Assembly: GCA_003611875.1 (NCBI GenBank)
Contig: RAYY01000001.1
Coordinates: 248,001-312,000 of the forward strand
Direction of reading: 5' to 3'
Length of the DNA: 64,000 bases
Source of the DNA: a bacterium D16-56
GTDB taxonomy: Bacteria > Bacillota > Clostridia > Lachnospirales > Lachnospiraceae
Position 1 is the stretch's first letter, and each line of letters begins with the position of its first letter. Made by a program: the position numbers and the translations under genes. The notes below the pieces were generated by a model, which worked only from the letters and a program-made list of their open reading frames with translations, did not search any database and was not told the DNA's origin. Below are positions 27,401 through 35,935 of this stretch, piece by piece.

Positions 27401-27502
27401 GAGGGGCTGTGTATATTCCGCTGCCCCATAACCGCAGTGCCGGCAAAGAGAATCTCCTTTTTCTATCTCCTTCATACAATTAATACAACGATACACTTCC
27501 AT
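24473..27502 (-). CDS. Membrane Ser/Thr kinase with large beta-propeller/BspA ectodomain
   Basis: This protein has 1009 residues. The N-terminal zinc ribbon (C6, C9, C20, C23) and kinase domain (about 46-320) closely match the neighbouring kinase. It has GQGGFG (54-59), K76, HRDISPDN and an intact DFG (213-215). A membrane helix follows at about 333-351. The outer part (about 370-720) has recurring Y-rich strands such as YLYYITFPEG and GWIYYSPTDSSEIHKI, suggesting a DUF5050-like beta-propeller. The last ~280 residues are BspA-type LRRs (EDAFLNCTSLKYVKLPEGL and similar units). It probably senses an extracellular or wall ligand. It starts 3 bp after the small PP2C gene, giving a kinase-phosphatase pair. 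Confidence 0.88.
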   Translation of the reverse strand: MEVYRCINCMKEIEKGDSLCRHCGYGAAEYTQPLNALKINTILCGRYLVGRVMGQGGFGITYVGYDLKLELKVAIKEYCPKSLASRDHSVSNVLQWTFSQTQYQKWKECIERFSSEARKMAKLDELSGIVRVRDCFQENQTAYIVMDFAEGITLQQYLKQNGKIDFCTCVDMLLPIMDSLGVMHTKGLIHRDISPDNLMVLGSGRDVKVKLLDFGAAVDMAVEHSGTSESIVKKGYSAPEQYMEDGAVGGWTDVYAMAAVIYRCSTGEEIPEAMERILKPSQFSLKGMKNKKARDILTKALAVKPEERIRTMAELKALLEKTVRKGGRLIRRAVAAAAVLAVCGAGAWVYAAKPWLPTVQTLGTTNGNLHQGANYGAISNKYEYYVDMEWNLYVCEYDKEDKTFYINEGMIVDEDAGFINIGKSRVYFLHDSSEDPEEQDSIMEMSFDGSKVKTLVSSPDYTKLQYVQYSNEKEMLYYMKENGDEDDFLYTLCRYNLETKEEEELLEEDIYWYNLDGRYLYYITFPEGHPLDGTQLKRAYLNGKDAKLLNDKDYLINGYIENDTAYMFSLSKEQLVVCDLEGTPKENPLKEEAGQIYQGCSLYSDGWIYYSPTDSSEIHKIRTDGTGAEVIYSGENVLGINGTGKWLWFITGEYKEDGDYRCDHTFLIYQDGSSLVALGGYATEDGLIYNVADGEITITGYRGEDSYVVVPWKFDEGEWKGKVSESFPEDIEIYKYAKESEFTYEKNEDETGITLTEYVGEEKLVVFPEEIEGLPVTAIQKEFAKDNEILEGVIFGPGLETIGEDAFLNCTSLKYVKLPEGLKTMEYFAFYNTAIKEVTLPASLESLYAGAFSELEGLTLESGSEKYQLEDGILYEKGSEGTSVKLVLTAKEGECLLPQGTKTIASYAFTGSQVTSVIMPMSVENVYTRSFWKAEQLKKVVISEGTKKLSPSCFRDCTSLEDLSIPRSVKSIEADAFSGCSSLKSVTISSDCQLGENAFGDSVTIHYYE

Positions 27503-27505
27503 TCC

Positions 27506-28234
27506 CTATTCCTCCCCTATGGTAAAAATTGCCGCCGCCGAGTAATTATCCGAATTTTCCGGCGCCTGTTCCTTTAAAAGCTGCTCCATTTTGAAAAGCC
27601 ATTTTTCCGGATCAGGCGAACCGGCCAGCGTCTCCTCCATCCTTTTCTCCGGCACATATTCCCAAAATCCGTCTGTACAGAGAAGAAACGCATGAAATTC
27701 CTCTGACAAAGGCATGGGTTCTGAAATCTCCGGTTCATGGCTGTCACTTCCCAATGCCCTTAAAATCCGGTTCCGATCCGGATGAAAACGGATCTCATCC
27801 TCTGTAATCATATTCATAAAGACTGCCATCTGAGGCACACTATGATCCAGGGTCCGAGAAACCAGCCTGGCATTTTGAAAATGATAAAGCCGCGAGTCTC
27901 CCACATGCCCCCAAAGGGCCGTTCCCTGCCGAATAATCAGGCTGACAAGAGTGGTCATAGCCTGACCGTCCTCCTTCTGACTTGCTGCAACGGCCTCATT
28001 TGACCAGCGGAATGCCTGGGCAAGCTCCGCCTGTGTTCTGCAGAGTCCCCTTTCAAAACAGGAAAGGATGGTCTCTGCTGCTGCCAAAGAAGCCTCCCTT
28101 CCGCCTCCATGGGCGCCCAGACCGTCAGCCACAGCAGCAAAAAGCCCGGAAGGCCCCTTCTTTATCAGAACCATATCCTCATTGACCTTCCGGCCTCCGG
28201 GACAGGTCAAAACAGCATAGGCATTCTTGATCAT
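27506..28234 (-). CDS. PP2C-family Ser/Thr protein phosphatase, cytoplasmic
   Basis: This 242-residue soluble PPM/PP2C phosphatase has metal-binding acidic residues in GRKVNEDMVLI and AAVADGLGAHGGG, a further motif in LWGHVGDSRLYHF, and FLLCTDGFWE near the C-terminus. These are motifs I, II, V/VI and VIII of the family. PP2C enzymes remove phosphate from Ser/Thr residues and usually oppose a co-encoded kinase, here the kinase whose start lies 3 bp downstream. It has no membrane helix, unlike the second PP2C of the operon. Confidence 0.92.
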   Translation of the reverse strand: MIKNAYAVLTCPGGRKVNEDMVLIKKGPSGLFAAVADGLGAHGGGREASLAAAETILSCFERGLCRTQAELAQAFRWSNEAVAASQKEDGQAMTTLVSLIIRQGTALWGHVGDSRLYHFQNARLVSRTLDHSVPQMAVFMNMITEDEIRFHPDRNRILRALGSDSHEPEISEPMPLSEEFHAFLLCTDGFWEYVPEKRMEETLAGSPDPEKWLFKMEQLLKEQAPENSDNYSAAAIFTIGEE

Positions 28235-28279
28235 ATCTTGCTCCTTTCTTGTTCATAGCTGTCTGATATTCTACGTTTC

Positions 28280-29668
28280 TTATGTCAGAATTACAAATTC
28301 CTCACGCTGGGAGCCTAAGCAGACCCGATCCCCCGGATTCAGCCAGCAGGCCTGCCCTGCATTTAACCGAGTCTGATTCACATAGGTTCCATAGCTTGAG
28401 CCCAGATCCCGGATCCCCAATCGTCCCTTTTCAAAAAATATCTCACAATGGATTTTGCTGACCCCGGATGCCCCTGACGGAAACACCAGATCATTTTTCA
28501 CAGCATCCCGCCCGATCCGAATCCGGTCCTTTATGGCAAACCGACGGCCTGCAAAAGATCCCTGAACCCCCTGCAGACGATAATTCGCCGCCAAAACCGG
28601 ACAACCCCCGGCTCCTGCCGCCGCAGCCGTAAAAGCCGCCGTGCTCCCAAATACGGCCTGCCCCTGGCCTTGCCCCATATCCCGCCTCTCGCCAAGGACC
28701 GCCCCTTCCAAAAAGCCGTGGTTTAAGGCCAGGGTCAGGCGTTCCTCATTGCAGCGGACGGCAATCTCCACAACCTGATTTAACCCTTGCCTGAGGATCC
28801 CATAAAGAACAGCAAGAATCAGGACCCAGACTGCCATACTGCCCAAAAGTTCCCCTCTGCTGCAGAAAATATCCCACCAGGCATGGCTGAACACACTGAA
28901 TGCAAAAGCCGCCAGAAACACAGGATGAAACAAATGCTTTGCCGAAAAAGGTTCCCTTCCCTTTGCCCAGGCCAGTGCCCCTCCTGTAATGGCTGCCCAG
29001 GCCACATGTCCTCCCGGAGCAAAAAATGCCCTCATGACCACATTTCCGAAATCCCAGTTTGCCAGTATAATCCCATACCCGGCGCTTTCTATGGCGGCAA
29101 AGCTTGCCCCTACGGATGCTCCCACCAGCATTCCGGTCAAAATATATCTGCACTCCTTTTTCCGCAGCCAGATCACGGCCGCCGCCACCTTTGCCGTTTC
29201 CTCGATGACACCTACTGCGTGATAATGCACCAGCAGACTTCCCGACGTGTCAAATTCCGACAAAAACAGTGTAATCACCAGGGACAAAATGCCGCCAATA
29301 AAGAACATCAAAAGCACGGAGGCAAAGGAGATATTTCTGGGAATATTCATCTCCCAGAAAAAGCACATGACAACAATCGGCACCAGATAGCTTCCCATGG
29401 TAAAGATCAGCGGCAGAAACAAAGAGTTGCCAAAGCAGATCCCTGCCGCCAAAAGAAGGATCCCTGCCAGAAAGATCCGGGCAAACAGATATGGCTTCAG
29501 CCATTGAGAAAGCATGGCCTCCTCCGCCGGCGTAGTGAGAGGGGTTCCAGCCAGAAAAAGCCTTGCATGCTCCTTCGGCGTATGGCGCCGAAGCACATCG
29601 CTGAATATATCCCTAAGCCCCAGCTTTTTCTGTTCTGCCTTCTGAAAAAATGTCTTATTGTCGCTCAT
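28280..29668 (-). CDS. PrsW-type intramembrane metalloprotease fused to an FHA domain
   Basis: The 462-residue protein has about eight membrane helices in residues 45-300 with the PrsW signatures. These are EETAKVAAAVIWL (the EExxK motif), FAAIESAGYG (FxxxE) and HVAWAAITGGALAW with a conserved His. A linker then leads to a C-terminal FHA domain (about 375-462), with RIGRDAVKNDLVFP, GVSKIHCEIFFEKG and LGSSYGTYVNQTRL. PrsW proteases cleave anti-sigma factors; FHA domains bind phosphothreonine. The fusion suggests that proteolysis is directed to, or controlled by, targets phosphorylated by the co-encoded kinases; that link is inference. It starts 3 bp after the trypsin-FHA stop. Confidence 0.85.
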   Translation of the reverse strand: MSDNKTFFQKAEQKKLGLRDIFSDVLRRHTPKEHARLFLAGTPLTTPAEEAMLSQWLKPYLFARIFLAGILLLAAGICFGNSLFLPLIFTMGSYLVPIVVMCFFWEMNIPRNISFASVLLMFFIGGILSLVITLFLSEFDTSGSLLVHYHAVGVIEETAKVAAAVIWLRKKECRYILTGMLVGASVGASFAAIESAGYGIILANWDFGNVVMRAFFAPGGHVAWAAITGGALAWAKGREPFSAKHLFHPVFLAAFAFSVFSHAWWDIFCSRGELLGSMAVWVLILAVLYGILRQGLNQVVEIAVRCNEERLTLALNHGFLEGAVLGERRDMGQGQGQAVFGSTAAFTAAAAGAGGCPVLAANYRLQGVQGSFAGRRFAIKDRIRIGRDAVKNDLVFPSGASGVSKIHCEIFFEKGRLGIRDLGSSYGTYVNQTRLNAGQACWLNPGDRVCLGSQREEFVILT

Positions 29669-29671
29669 ATC

Positions 29672-31306
29672 TTAGACCACTCCTCCCTTTTGGGTAATCT
29701 GAAACTCCTCATTGGCAGATCCCAGACGAATCCGGTCCCCTATTGCCAGAGGATAAGAGCAGTTAGGAATCAGCTTATTTCCGTTTACAAACGTTCCATA
29801 GGTAGAGCCGGCATCCAGGATCATCACCGTCCCTCCCTGGGCGCGGATCACACAATGCATTCCGCTGATTCCCTTTGTATCAGCCGGATACACAAAATCA
29901 CATCTTTGAGGATCACGCCCCATGCGGATCTCTGCCCCAATCTGAAAACGCCGGCCTGCAAACACGCCTGTCATTCCCTGAAGCCGGACGTTTGATAAAG
30001 AAACGCTTTCGCCCGGCGCCGGGACTGATGCTTCAGAAGGAATCGGCGTCTTAGAAAGGGCTGGCGTCTTCCTCTTGCTTACTGCAATCAGCACTGCCAG
30101 TCCTATCAGAACCGCAGCACCTGCACCCACCAGGATTTTTACAGGAACGCTTCCTGTCGCCTTGTGATCCTCCTTCCCTTGGCCGCCTGGGACGTCATCT
30201 CCTGAAACAGCTTTGCCATCCTCCTGCCCGCTGCCGCCTTGGTTTCCCGGCCCATCATCTTCCCTGTTTTTCCCGTTTTCTTTCGTATCGTCACCCTTTT
30301 CAGGGTTTTTGCCGCCATTCTCCCCGCTATCCTGACTGCCATCTTCCCCGCCGTCCTGACCGTCCTTTTCTCCGCCGTCCTGACCGCCTTCCTCCTCGTC
30401 TTCTGCCAACGTATAGGAGATTCCCAGCTCATCCATAATTTCCATGGCATAATCAATATAGATGGACACACTGTATTCCATTTCCAGGTCCCCAAATCCA
30501 TAGGTGTTGATTCCGATCACGCTTCCGTCCTCTAAGATCAAGGGACCTCCCGAATTGCCGTGATTAATATGGGCATGGTGAACAATACAGTTTGTGTTTC
30601 CCAGCCATTCAAGGGAAAGGCATCTGGAAATATCTCCTCCTGCCACAGACACGGCTTCCACAGTGCCCTTGATTTTTTCGATTATGGCGTCGCCGTCATA
30701 TACAATACTTGCCATATCTGCGCTGCCGGGATAGCCGATAGTAAAGATCTTTCTTCCTACATCATAGGGATCTACTCTTCTAAGAGGCATCGTTTCCACA
30801 TTTTCAACCGGCTCCTTTGTCTTTAAAATGGCCACATCCGGGTATTGATGCTCAGCATAGAGCACCTCACACTCCACCACATTGCCTAATTCCCAATCTG
30901 TCAAAACCCTTTTATAAATCCTGCCGTCTTCATCCTGAGCATATTCTCCAGATCCATCAAGCTCCTCTCCCTCCTCCACCATTATCCACTCGTACTTATA
31001 GAACGTCTGATCATCCAGAAGAATAAAAACACGGGCGTCCTTATAATCAAAGGAACCGCTGGAGGTCACTACATGCCAGTTGGTGACAAACGTATCTGCA
31101 TCCTTTCCCGGCGCTCCCACGCCGAATCCTGTTCCCGTGCTTAACGAATACCCTTCCGGCGTTTTCGCCACAGTGAAAATCCGCACCACCCCATACCGGG
31201 CGTCCGAAACCTTCTTCCGGTCATCTTCCCCCCATACCGGAATGGCCTCCATCATAAAAAGCGCCAGGAGTATTCCCCATAAAACAAGCTTTTTTCTATT
31301 TCTCAT
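29672..31306 (-). CDS. Trypsin-like serine protease with membrane helix and FHA domain
   Basis: The 544-residue product has a signal peptide (LVLWGILLALFMMEAIPVWG) and an extracellular trypsin-like domain. The catalytic residues are visible: His in FVTNWHVVTSS, Asp in QYPDVAILKT and Ser in HGNSGGPLILEDG. An Asp/Gly/Lys-rich linker follows, then one membrane helix (VKILVGAGAAVLIGLAVLIA) and a cytoplasmic C-terminal FHA domain (EIRMGRDPQRCDFVYP, DAGSTYGTFVNGNKL). The arrangement could couple proteolysis outside the membrane to phosphothreonine binding inside. ATG 31306 has GAGGAA upstream and opens the signal peptide; ATG 31378, overlapping the previous stop as TAATG, is an alternative start. 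Confidence 0.85.
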   Translation of the reverse strand: MRNRKKLVLWGILLALFMMEAIPVWGEDDRKKVSDARYGVVRIFTVAKTPEGYSLSTGTGFGVGAPGKDADTFVTNWHVVTSSGSFDYKDARVFILLDDQTFYKYEWIMVEEGEELDGSGEYAQDEDGRIYKRVLTDWELGNVVECEVLYAEHQYPDVAILKTKEPVENVETMPLRRVDPYDVGRKIFTIGYPGSADMASIVYDGDAIIEKIKGTVEAVSVAGGDISRCLSLEWLGNTNCIVHHAHINHGNSGGPLILEDGSVIGINTYGFGDLEMEYSVSIYIDYAMEIMDELGISYTLAEDEEEGGQDGGEKDGQDGGEDGSQDSGENGGKNPEKGDDTKENGKNREDDGPGNQGGSGQEDGKAVSGDDVPGGQGKEDHKATGSVPVKILVGAGAAVLIGLAVLIAVSKRKTPALSKTPIPSEASVPAPGESVSLSNVRLQGMTGVFAGRRFQIGAEIRMGRDPQRCDFVYPADTKGISGMHCVIRAQGGTVMILDAGSTYGTFVNGNKLIPNCSYPLAIGDRIRLGSANEEFQITQKGGVV

Positions 31307-31379
31307 GTCCACTTCCTCATAATCCTCTGCCATTCTTTGGTTTTCAAGCTGCTGTACCCCGCAAGCATCCGGCTTCACA

Positions 31380-32840
31380 TTAAAAATCCAAAATCACACA
31401 GGTAAAATTATCCTGTTTGGCATTCCCTGCCGCAACAACCTGCTTTTCCATTAAAGCCGCGGCCTCTGCAGCATTCCTTGTACCTTCCAGAATGTCCATA
31501 ATCTCCTTTTCCGAAATCGTATCAAAAATACCGTCTGACATTAAAAGCACCTTGTCCCCCTGTCTGACCTCTACCGGGCGCAGGCTTCCGTCTATGTACT
31601 TCAGCTCCCCCATTCCCAGAAAGCTTACCAGGCGATCCTTCTGCGGATCGGTATTGACCCTGGAAAAGCTGATGTTTTTATTGACAGCCTCCCCGATAAG
31701 CTGCCGCTTGTAAATATGTTCACGGTTTATCTGTATCAGATGATGGCTGCAGTACAGATAGATCCGGCTGTCCCCCACTGCAGCCCAATGAAACCGGCCG
31801 TTGCCTGCAAGAATGGCCAGCAGCGTGGCTCCGCTCTTATAAATCTGGTCAGATCCCAGCATTTTCAGAACCTGTTCATTGGCAATGCTTAACATTTCAT
31901 ACAAAGGATTGTCAGAAGCAGAAGGGGAGATCTGATTTCCTGCCTGGAACATTCCCATTACAGCCTGCTGGCTTACCCTTTCACTGTCTGCCAAGCCTCC
32001 CATGCCGTCTGATACCACTGCCAGAAGCCCTGTCTTAATACGGTTCACTCCAAAGGTATCTTCCTGGTTTTTCCTGCGTCCAATGTTATGGACCATACCC
32101 ACAGATCCATTGGATACATCCGGAAGAACCGGCAGCGAGACCTCCGATACAGGATCATCGTTCCCTGAAAAATGCTGTTTTCCACTGTCCGCAAAGGAAT
32201 CTGCCAAGACAGAAGAAAGGTCTGTAACGGTCTTCTGAGCCGGATCTATTTCTTTTTTTCGTCCTTCCTTTTTCTTCCCCAAGGCCAGAATCCCGGCAGC
32301 ACCTGCTGCTGTCAGCAACACTCCTGCTCCAAAGCCTGCTGCTAATGTAAGAAGCGCGTCCTTAGAAAGCCATGATCCTGACTGGTCTTTGTCCTTATCC
32401 TCCTCATCGCCATCCGTGTCCGACTTTTTCTGAATGCCATCAGCATCTTTCTTGTCTTTGTTCTCTGTCCCTGATTCAGACGGCTTCTCATCAGACAGCT
32501 CCGGCGAATTTCCCTCTGTATCATTTGTGTCAGTGGAGATTCCTTCTGTATCCGGGATTTCCGCCGGATTTTTGTCTTCTTTTTCTTCCCCGGCTTCCTC
32601 CAGGTTCCCGCCTTCCCCTGGGATCCCCTTTTCTTGTACCCTTCCGGCTCCCTCCTGCTGTTCTCCTCCTTCTGACATTCCTGCATTTTCTGACATTCTT
32701 ACATTTCCGGGGCTGGTATTTTCCAGCAATGTCATGGCCCCCGGAGCCAGGAGAGCCCCTTGGGAAGCCATAGCCAAAGCAGTCCCTGACCATGCCGTCA
32801 CAGACACCCACAACATCCATCTCTTAAACAACTGCCTCAT
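31380..32840 (-). CDS. Membrane-anchored PP2C phosphatase
   Basis: The protein has 486 residues. The N-terminus is a signal or anchor helix (WVSVTAWSGTALAMASQGAL). About 120 residues rich in Glu, Asp, Lys and Ser follow, then a second helix (about 165-190, LLTLAAGFGAGVLLTAAGAA). The PP2C domain is at about 245-486, with RRKNQEDTFGV, VVSDGMGGLADSE, AAVGDSRIYLY and VLLMSDGIFDTI, and is predicted to lie in the cytoplasm. It is one of two phosphatases in the operon, and being membrane-bound it would act near the kinases and FHA membrane proteins. It starts 3 bp after the VWA-FHA stop. Confidence 0.88.
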   Translation of the reverse strand: MRQLFKRWMLWVSVTAWSGTALAMASQGALLAPGAMTLLENTSPGNVRMSENAGMSEGGEQQEGAGRVQEKGIPGEGGNLEEAGEEKEDKNPAEIPDTEGISTDTNDTEGNSPELSDEKPSESGTENKDKKDADGIQKKSDTDGDEEDKDKDQSGSWLSKDALLTLAAGFGAGVLLTAAGAAGILALGKKKEGRKKEIDPAQKTVTDLSSVLADSFADSGKQHFSGNDDPVSEVSLPVLPDVSNGSVGMVHNIGRRKNQEDTFGVNRIKTGLLAVVSDGMGGLADSERVSQQAVMGMFQAGNQISPSASDNPLYEMLSIANEQVLKMLGSDQIYKSGATLLAILAGNGRFHWAAVGDSRIYLYCSHHLIQINREHIYKRQLIGEAVNKNISFSRVNTDPQKDRLVSFLGMGELKYIDGSLRPVEVRQGDKVLLMSDGIFDTISEKEIMDILEGTRNAAEAAALMEKQVVAAGNAKQDNFTCVILDF

Positions 32841-32843
32841 TGA

Positions 32844-34496
32844 TCAATCCTCCCAATATAACCGGTATTCGTAGCTTCCTGCTCTTAGGCTGTCTCCGGG
32901 TCTGACCGCTACCCTGCCCAGATGGTTGATTACCACTCCGTTAACCGATGTGCCGTTTTTAGACTGCATATCCCACACATAGACGCTTTTTCCGTCCCAA
33001 AGCATCACAAAATGAACACCGGACAGCTTTGTGTCCCGGGAATCTAAAATAATCTGTGCGTTTCCGTTTCTCCCTGCAGTCATCTCATATCCCTTCACCA
33101 GCTCCACAACACAAGTCTTGTTCTGCTGCCCGATTGCAGCCAGACGGACCGAAAGTCTGGGAAGGGAACGAAATGCCTCCTCACGGGCCCGCTGTTTCTC
33201 CATTTCCTGCTGCCTGCGTTTTTCTTCCTCCTGCGCCTGCTGCCTGCGGGCCTGCTCCTGTCGTTCTCTTTCCTGCTGTTCCTGCCGCTGCTTCTCCTCC
33301 TGGCGTTTTTTCTCCTCCTCCTGGCAAAGCCTCTCCTCCTCCCGGCGTTTTTTCTCCTCTTGTTTTCTTTTTGCCCCTATCACCCCAACAGCGCAGAGAA
33401 TCAGCGCCAGTGCTGCAGCAGCGCCTGCAATAGCCGGAAAATGCCAGGCATTCTTGTCTTCCTCCTCAGAAGGCTTTGGATCCAAAGGATCCTCCTCCGA
33501 TGATTCCACTATGTGCTGGGTCTGCTTTTCGTCGGTTTCCTCCGGCGCATCCTCCCTAAGCCTCAGATTCCTGGTTTGAATTTCAAAGCTGTCCTCATAG
33601 CTTCGCCCGGCCTGATTTTTATAGATCACGGTCAGTCTGCAGGTATCTTTCTCCGTCTTCCTTATCCCGGTCAGATCTGCCCGTATCCGAAGGGTTTCTC
33701 CCAGACAATTCAAAATTTCCTGCCCCATCTCCTCACCAGTCATGGAAATCGGCTTAGAGCCGCTGTCATCGGATTTCGGCAGATGGACGCCGCCTGCAGA
33801 GCTTCTGGCAAAGCTTCCCAGCTCCTTTGCCTGTTCATAATCTGCCGCTGACAAGACAAGCGCAGCCGTGTACACCGGAATATGGGATTGAGATACCATC
33901 TCATAGGCTTCCCTCCAGGTAGAACCATCCCCCTGGTCGTCACATCCGTCAGAGATCACCACAAGGGCCCGCATGGAATGAACCCCCGGCTCCTGCCGGA
34001 GAAACCTCAGCCCATGTATGATTCCGCTGTACAGATCCGTATCCTCTCCCGTGTAAGCCAGACTGTCGATTTCCGCCTTCCCTTCTTCTCTGGTATTAAG
34101 AAAACCAGAATCCGTAATCTGATTTCCCATTTTTCCAATCACAAGACTGTCCTGTTCGGAAAGCCCGCTGTTAATGGCAGAAAGCACCTCCTTTGCCTGG
34201 TCCATTCTCCCTTTCATGGAGCCGGATACATCCACCAGACAGTAGACCGTCATTGGAAGCTTCTCCTGACCGGCCCTGGCCACGTCATGAATCGACAGCA
34301 TTTGGTCTCCCAGCAATACCTGAACCTGGTCGGCGCTGTCCGTCTCGCCAGGTATGGTACAGATGATTTCCACCTGATCTTCCGTTTCCTGATATACATT
34401 ATTAATAAATGCCTGATTATCCGCAGCCAGTCCCAGTCCGGCGCCTAGATTCCACACCATCAGAAAGCTGAGGATCCTTCCTGCCATTTTCTTCAT
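32844..34496 (-). CDS. VWA-domain membrane protein with coiled coil and FHA domain
   Basis: The 550-residue protein has a signal peptide (to about residue 24). An extracellular von Willebrand A domain follows (about 80-270) with a complete MIDAS start, CLVDVSGSMKG (D89, S91, S93), and VVISDGCDDQGDG. After an acidic linker comes a membrane helix (about 350-375), then a highly charged Glu/Lys/Arg/Gln coiled coil (about 377-440) and a C-terminal FHA domain (YEMTAGRNGNAQIILDS, MQSKNGTSVNGVVI). VWA domains bind protein ligands through a metal ion, so this may be an adhesion or assembly sensor. Its ATG overlaps the kinase-FHA stop as ATGA. Confidence 0.87.
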   Translation of the reverse strand: MKKMAGRILSFLMVWNLGAGLGLAADNQAFINNVYQETEDQVEIICTIPGETDSADQVQVLLGDQMLSIHDVARAGQEKLPMTVYCLVDVSGSMKGRMDQAKEVLSAINSGLSEQDSLVIGKMGNQITDSGFLNTREEGKAEIDSLAYTGEDTDLYSGIIHGLRFLRQEPGVHSMRALVVISDGCDDQGDGSTWREAYEMVSQSHIPVYTAALVLSAADYEQAKELGSFARSSAGGVHLPKSDDSGSKPISMTGEEMGQEILNCLGETLRIRADLTGIRKTEKDTCRLTVIYKNQAGRSYEDSFEIQTRNLRLREDAPEETDEKQTQHIVESSEEDPLDPKPSEEEDKNAWHFPAIAGAAAALALILCAVGVIGAKRKQEEKKRREEERLCQEEEKKRQEEKQRQEQQERERQEQARRQQAQEEEKRRQQEMEKQRAREEAFRSLPRLSVRLAAIGQQNKTCVVELVKGYEMTAGRNGNAQIILDSRDTKLSGVHFVMLWDGKSVYVWDMQSKNGTSVNGVVINHLGRVAVRPGDSLRAGSYEYRLYWED

Positions 34497-35866
34497 AAAC
34501 CATCCCCCTCTATACGATAATTTTCATTGCCAAAGCTTATGGTATTTCCCCGTTTTAGCTGATACCATTTTCCTGGTTCAATACGGCGGCCCGAAACCAT
34601 GGTTCCATAGGTAGAATTTTCATCCTGTATAAAAAGCTTTCCATGTTGGTCACACCACAGGCAGAAATGCCGCCTGCTGATTCCAGGAGTATCGGCCGGA
34701 TAAATGATTGTACATTGACTGTCTCTCCCAAACGTAATGCTGGTATTGGGAGAAACAAAAAACCGCTGTCCCTGATATCGTCCATAAGCACACTGAAGCC
34801 AAAATCCTGCCCCTGCCTGCTCCGGCTGTCTGACCGCTCTATACTGCTTACTGCCTGCTCTGTATGGATTGCCGTCTGTCCTGCGGCACTGATCGGAAGA
34901 AAACACATCCTCTCCCGGAAACATTTTCTCTGCCATAGCCTGTGCGCTTTGAAAACGCTCCGAATCCCGCAGAGCCATGCCTTTCATAATAGCATCCGTT
35001 ACATGCTCCGGCAAATCCGGGCAATACTTTTCTATGGGTATGGTCTCGTCTCTTTTCATTCGGTCAGGCGCTTTAGGCGGCCGCTGTCCGCTTAGGGCGT
35101 GGTAAATCGTCACACTGAGAGAATAAATGTCTGTCCAGGGTCCCTGGTTTCCATTGGAAAAATATTGCTCGACAGGAGCATATACCTGCTTTAAAATCGT
35201 AGTCAGTCCCTGACCGTTGTTAAAACATCTGACCGAACCAAAATCAATTAATTTTGCGTCTGTCACACTTGTCAGGAAAATATTGTCCGGGCTTATGTCC
35301 CTGTGAATCAGCCCCTGACTGTGAAGAATACGAAGAATATAAAGAAGTCTTTTGACATAACCTGACATCATGGACCAGCTCAGCCTGCCGTTCTGGTTTA
35401 TGTAGGTCTTTAAATCAACCCCGGTAAGATACTCCATAGAATAATACACGGTATTATTTTCTTCCATCAACTGATAGACATTCATAATAGAAGGTTCATG
35501 GCGGAAATTATAGAGTACCAGGGCTTCCTCCTTAAACCGCTGCTTCAGCTTTTCAAAATACTCCTCCTGGCCCTTTACCGGCGTAATATCCCCGGACGCC
35601 TGTGTCCTCTGCACATCCTGCCTTGGAAACAGCTCCTTTACGATTACCCGCCGTTTTTCCAGACAGTCCCATGCCAGATAAGTAATGCCAAAGCCTCCGT
35701 TTCCGATCACCCTTCCAAGATAATACCGGGATGCCAGCATATACCGGTCCGGCAGAACACCTGCCGGACGGCTTGATGCTTCCTGAATGCTCTTATGGCA
35801 ATAAGTACATACACCGTTTTTCAAGATGCCAAGCAGGCAGCTGGTACATAATGACTGCAAATCCAT
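34493..35866 (-). CDS. Cytoplasmic Ser/Thr kinase with C-terminal FHA domain
   Basis: This 457-residue protein has no membrane helix. It has a zinc ribbon (C7, C10, C20, C23), a kinase domain (about 47-310) with GNGGFG (55-60), K77, HRDISPDN and DFG (208-210), and an FHA domain (about 355-455: ITFGRDSQCTIIYP, DENSTYGTMVSGRR). Kinase plus FHA in one chain lets the enzyme bind phosphorylated partners or its own phosphorylated sites. It shares the APEQY-type substrate segment (APVEQYF) with the other two kinases of the operon, so all three look like one paralogous group. It precedes the VWA gene with an ATGA overlap. Confidence 0.9.
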   Translation of the reverse strand: MDLQSLCTSCLLGILKNGVCTYCHKSIQEASSRPAGVLPDRYMLASRYYLGRVIGNGGFGITYLAWDCLEKRRVIVKELFPRQDVQRTQASGDITPVKGQEEYFEKLKQRFKEEALVLYNFRHEPSIMNVYQLMEENNTVYYSMEYLTGVDLKTYINQNGRLSWSMMSGYVKRLLYILRILHSQGLIHRDISPDNIFLTSVTDAKLIDFGSVRCFNNGQGLTTILKQVYAPVEQYFSNGNQGPWTDIYSLSVTIYHALSGQRPPKAPDRMKRDETIPIEKYCPDLPEHVTDAIMKGMALRDSERFQSAQAMAEKMFPGEDVFSSDQCRRTDGNPYRAGSKQYRAVRQPEQAGAGFWLQCAYGRYQGQRFFVSPNTSITFGRDSQCTIIYPADTPGISRRHFCLWCDQHGKLFIQDENSTYGTMVSGRRIEPGKWYQLKRGNTISFGNENYRIEGDGL

Positions 35867-35935
35867 ATTTTGTCACCTCATATATTTTGTCTCCTGGCAA
35901 CGCTGTATTGCATACTGCTGTTTGATACCGCTGCA

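Noticed and set aside
28787-29995. Long open frame on the plus strand (about 400 codons) opposite the PrsW-FHA and trypsin-FHA genes
   Set aside because: It is antisense to two well-supported genes, has a biased His/Lys/Gln/Pro composition, no recognisable domain and no ribosome site; it reflects the codon bias of the opposite strand.
32844-35866. Identification of the VWA-kinase-PP2C set as the known TerY-P triad
   Set aside because: The VWA protein here is an exported, membrane-anchored FHA protein, not a small cytoplasmic TerY-like one, and no Ter genes are present; only the general domain combination is shared.
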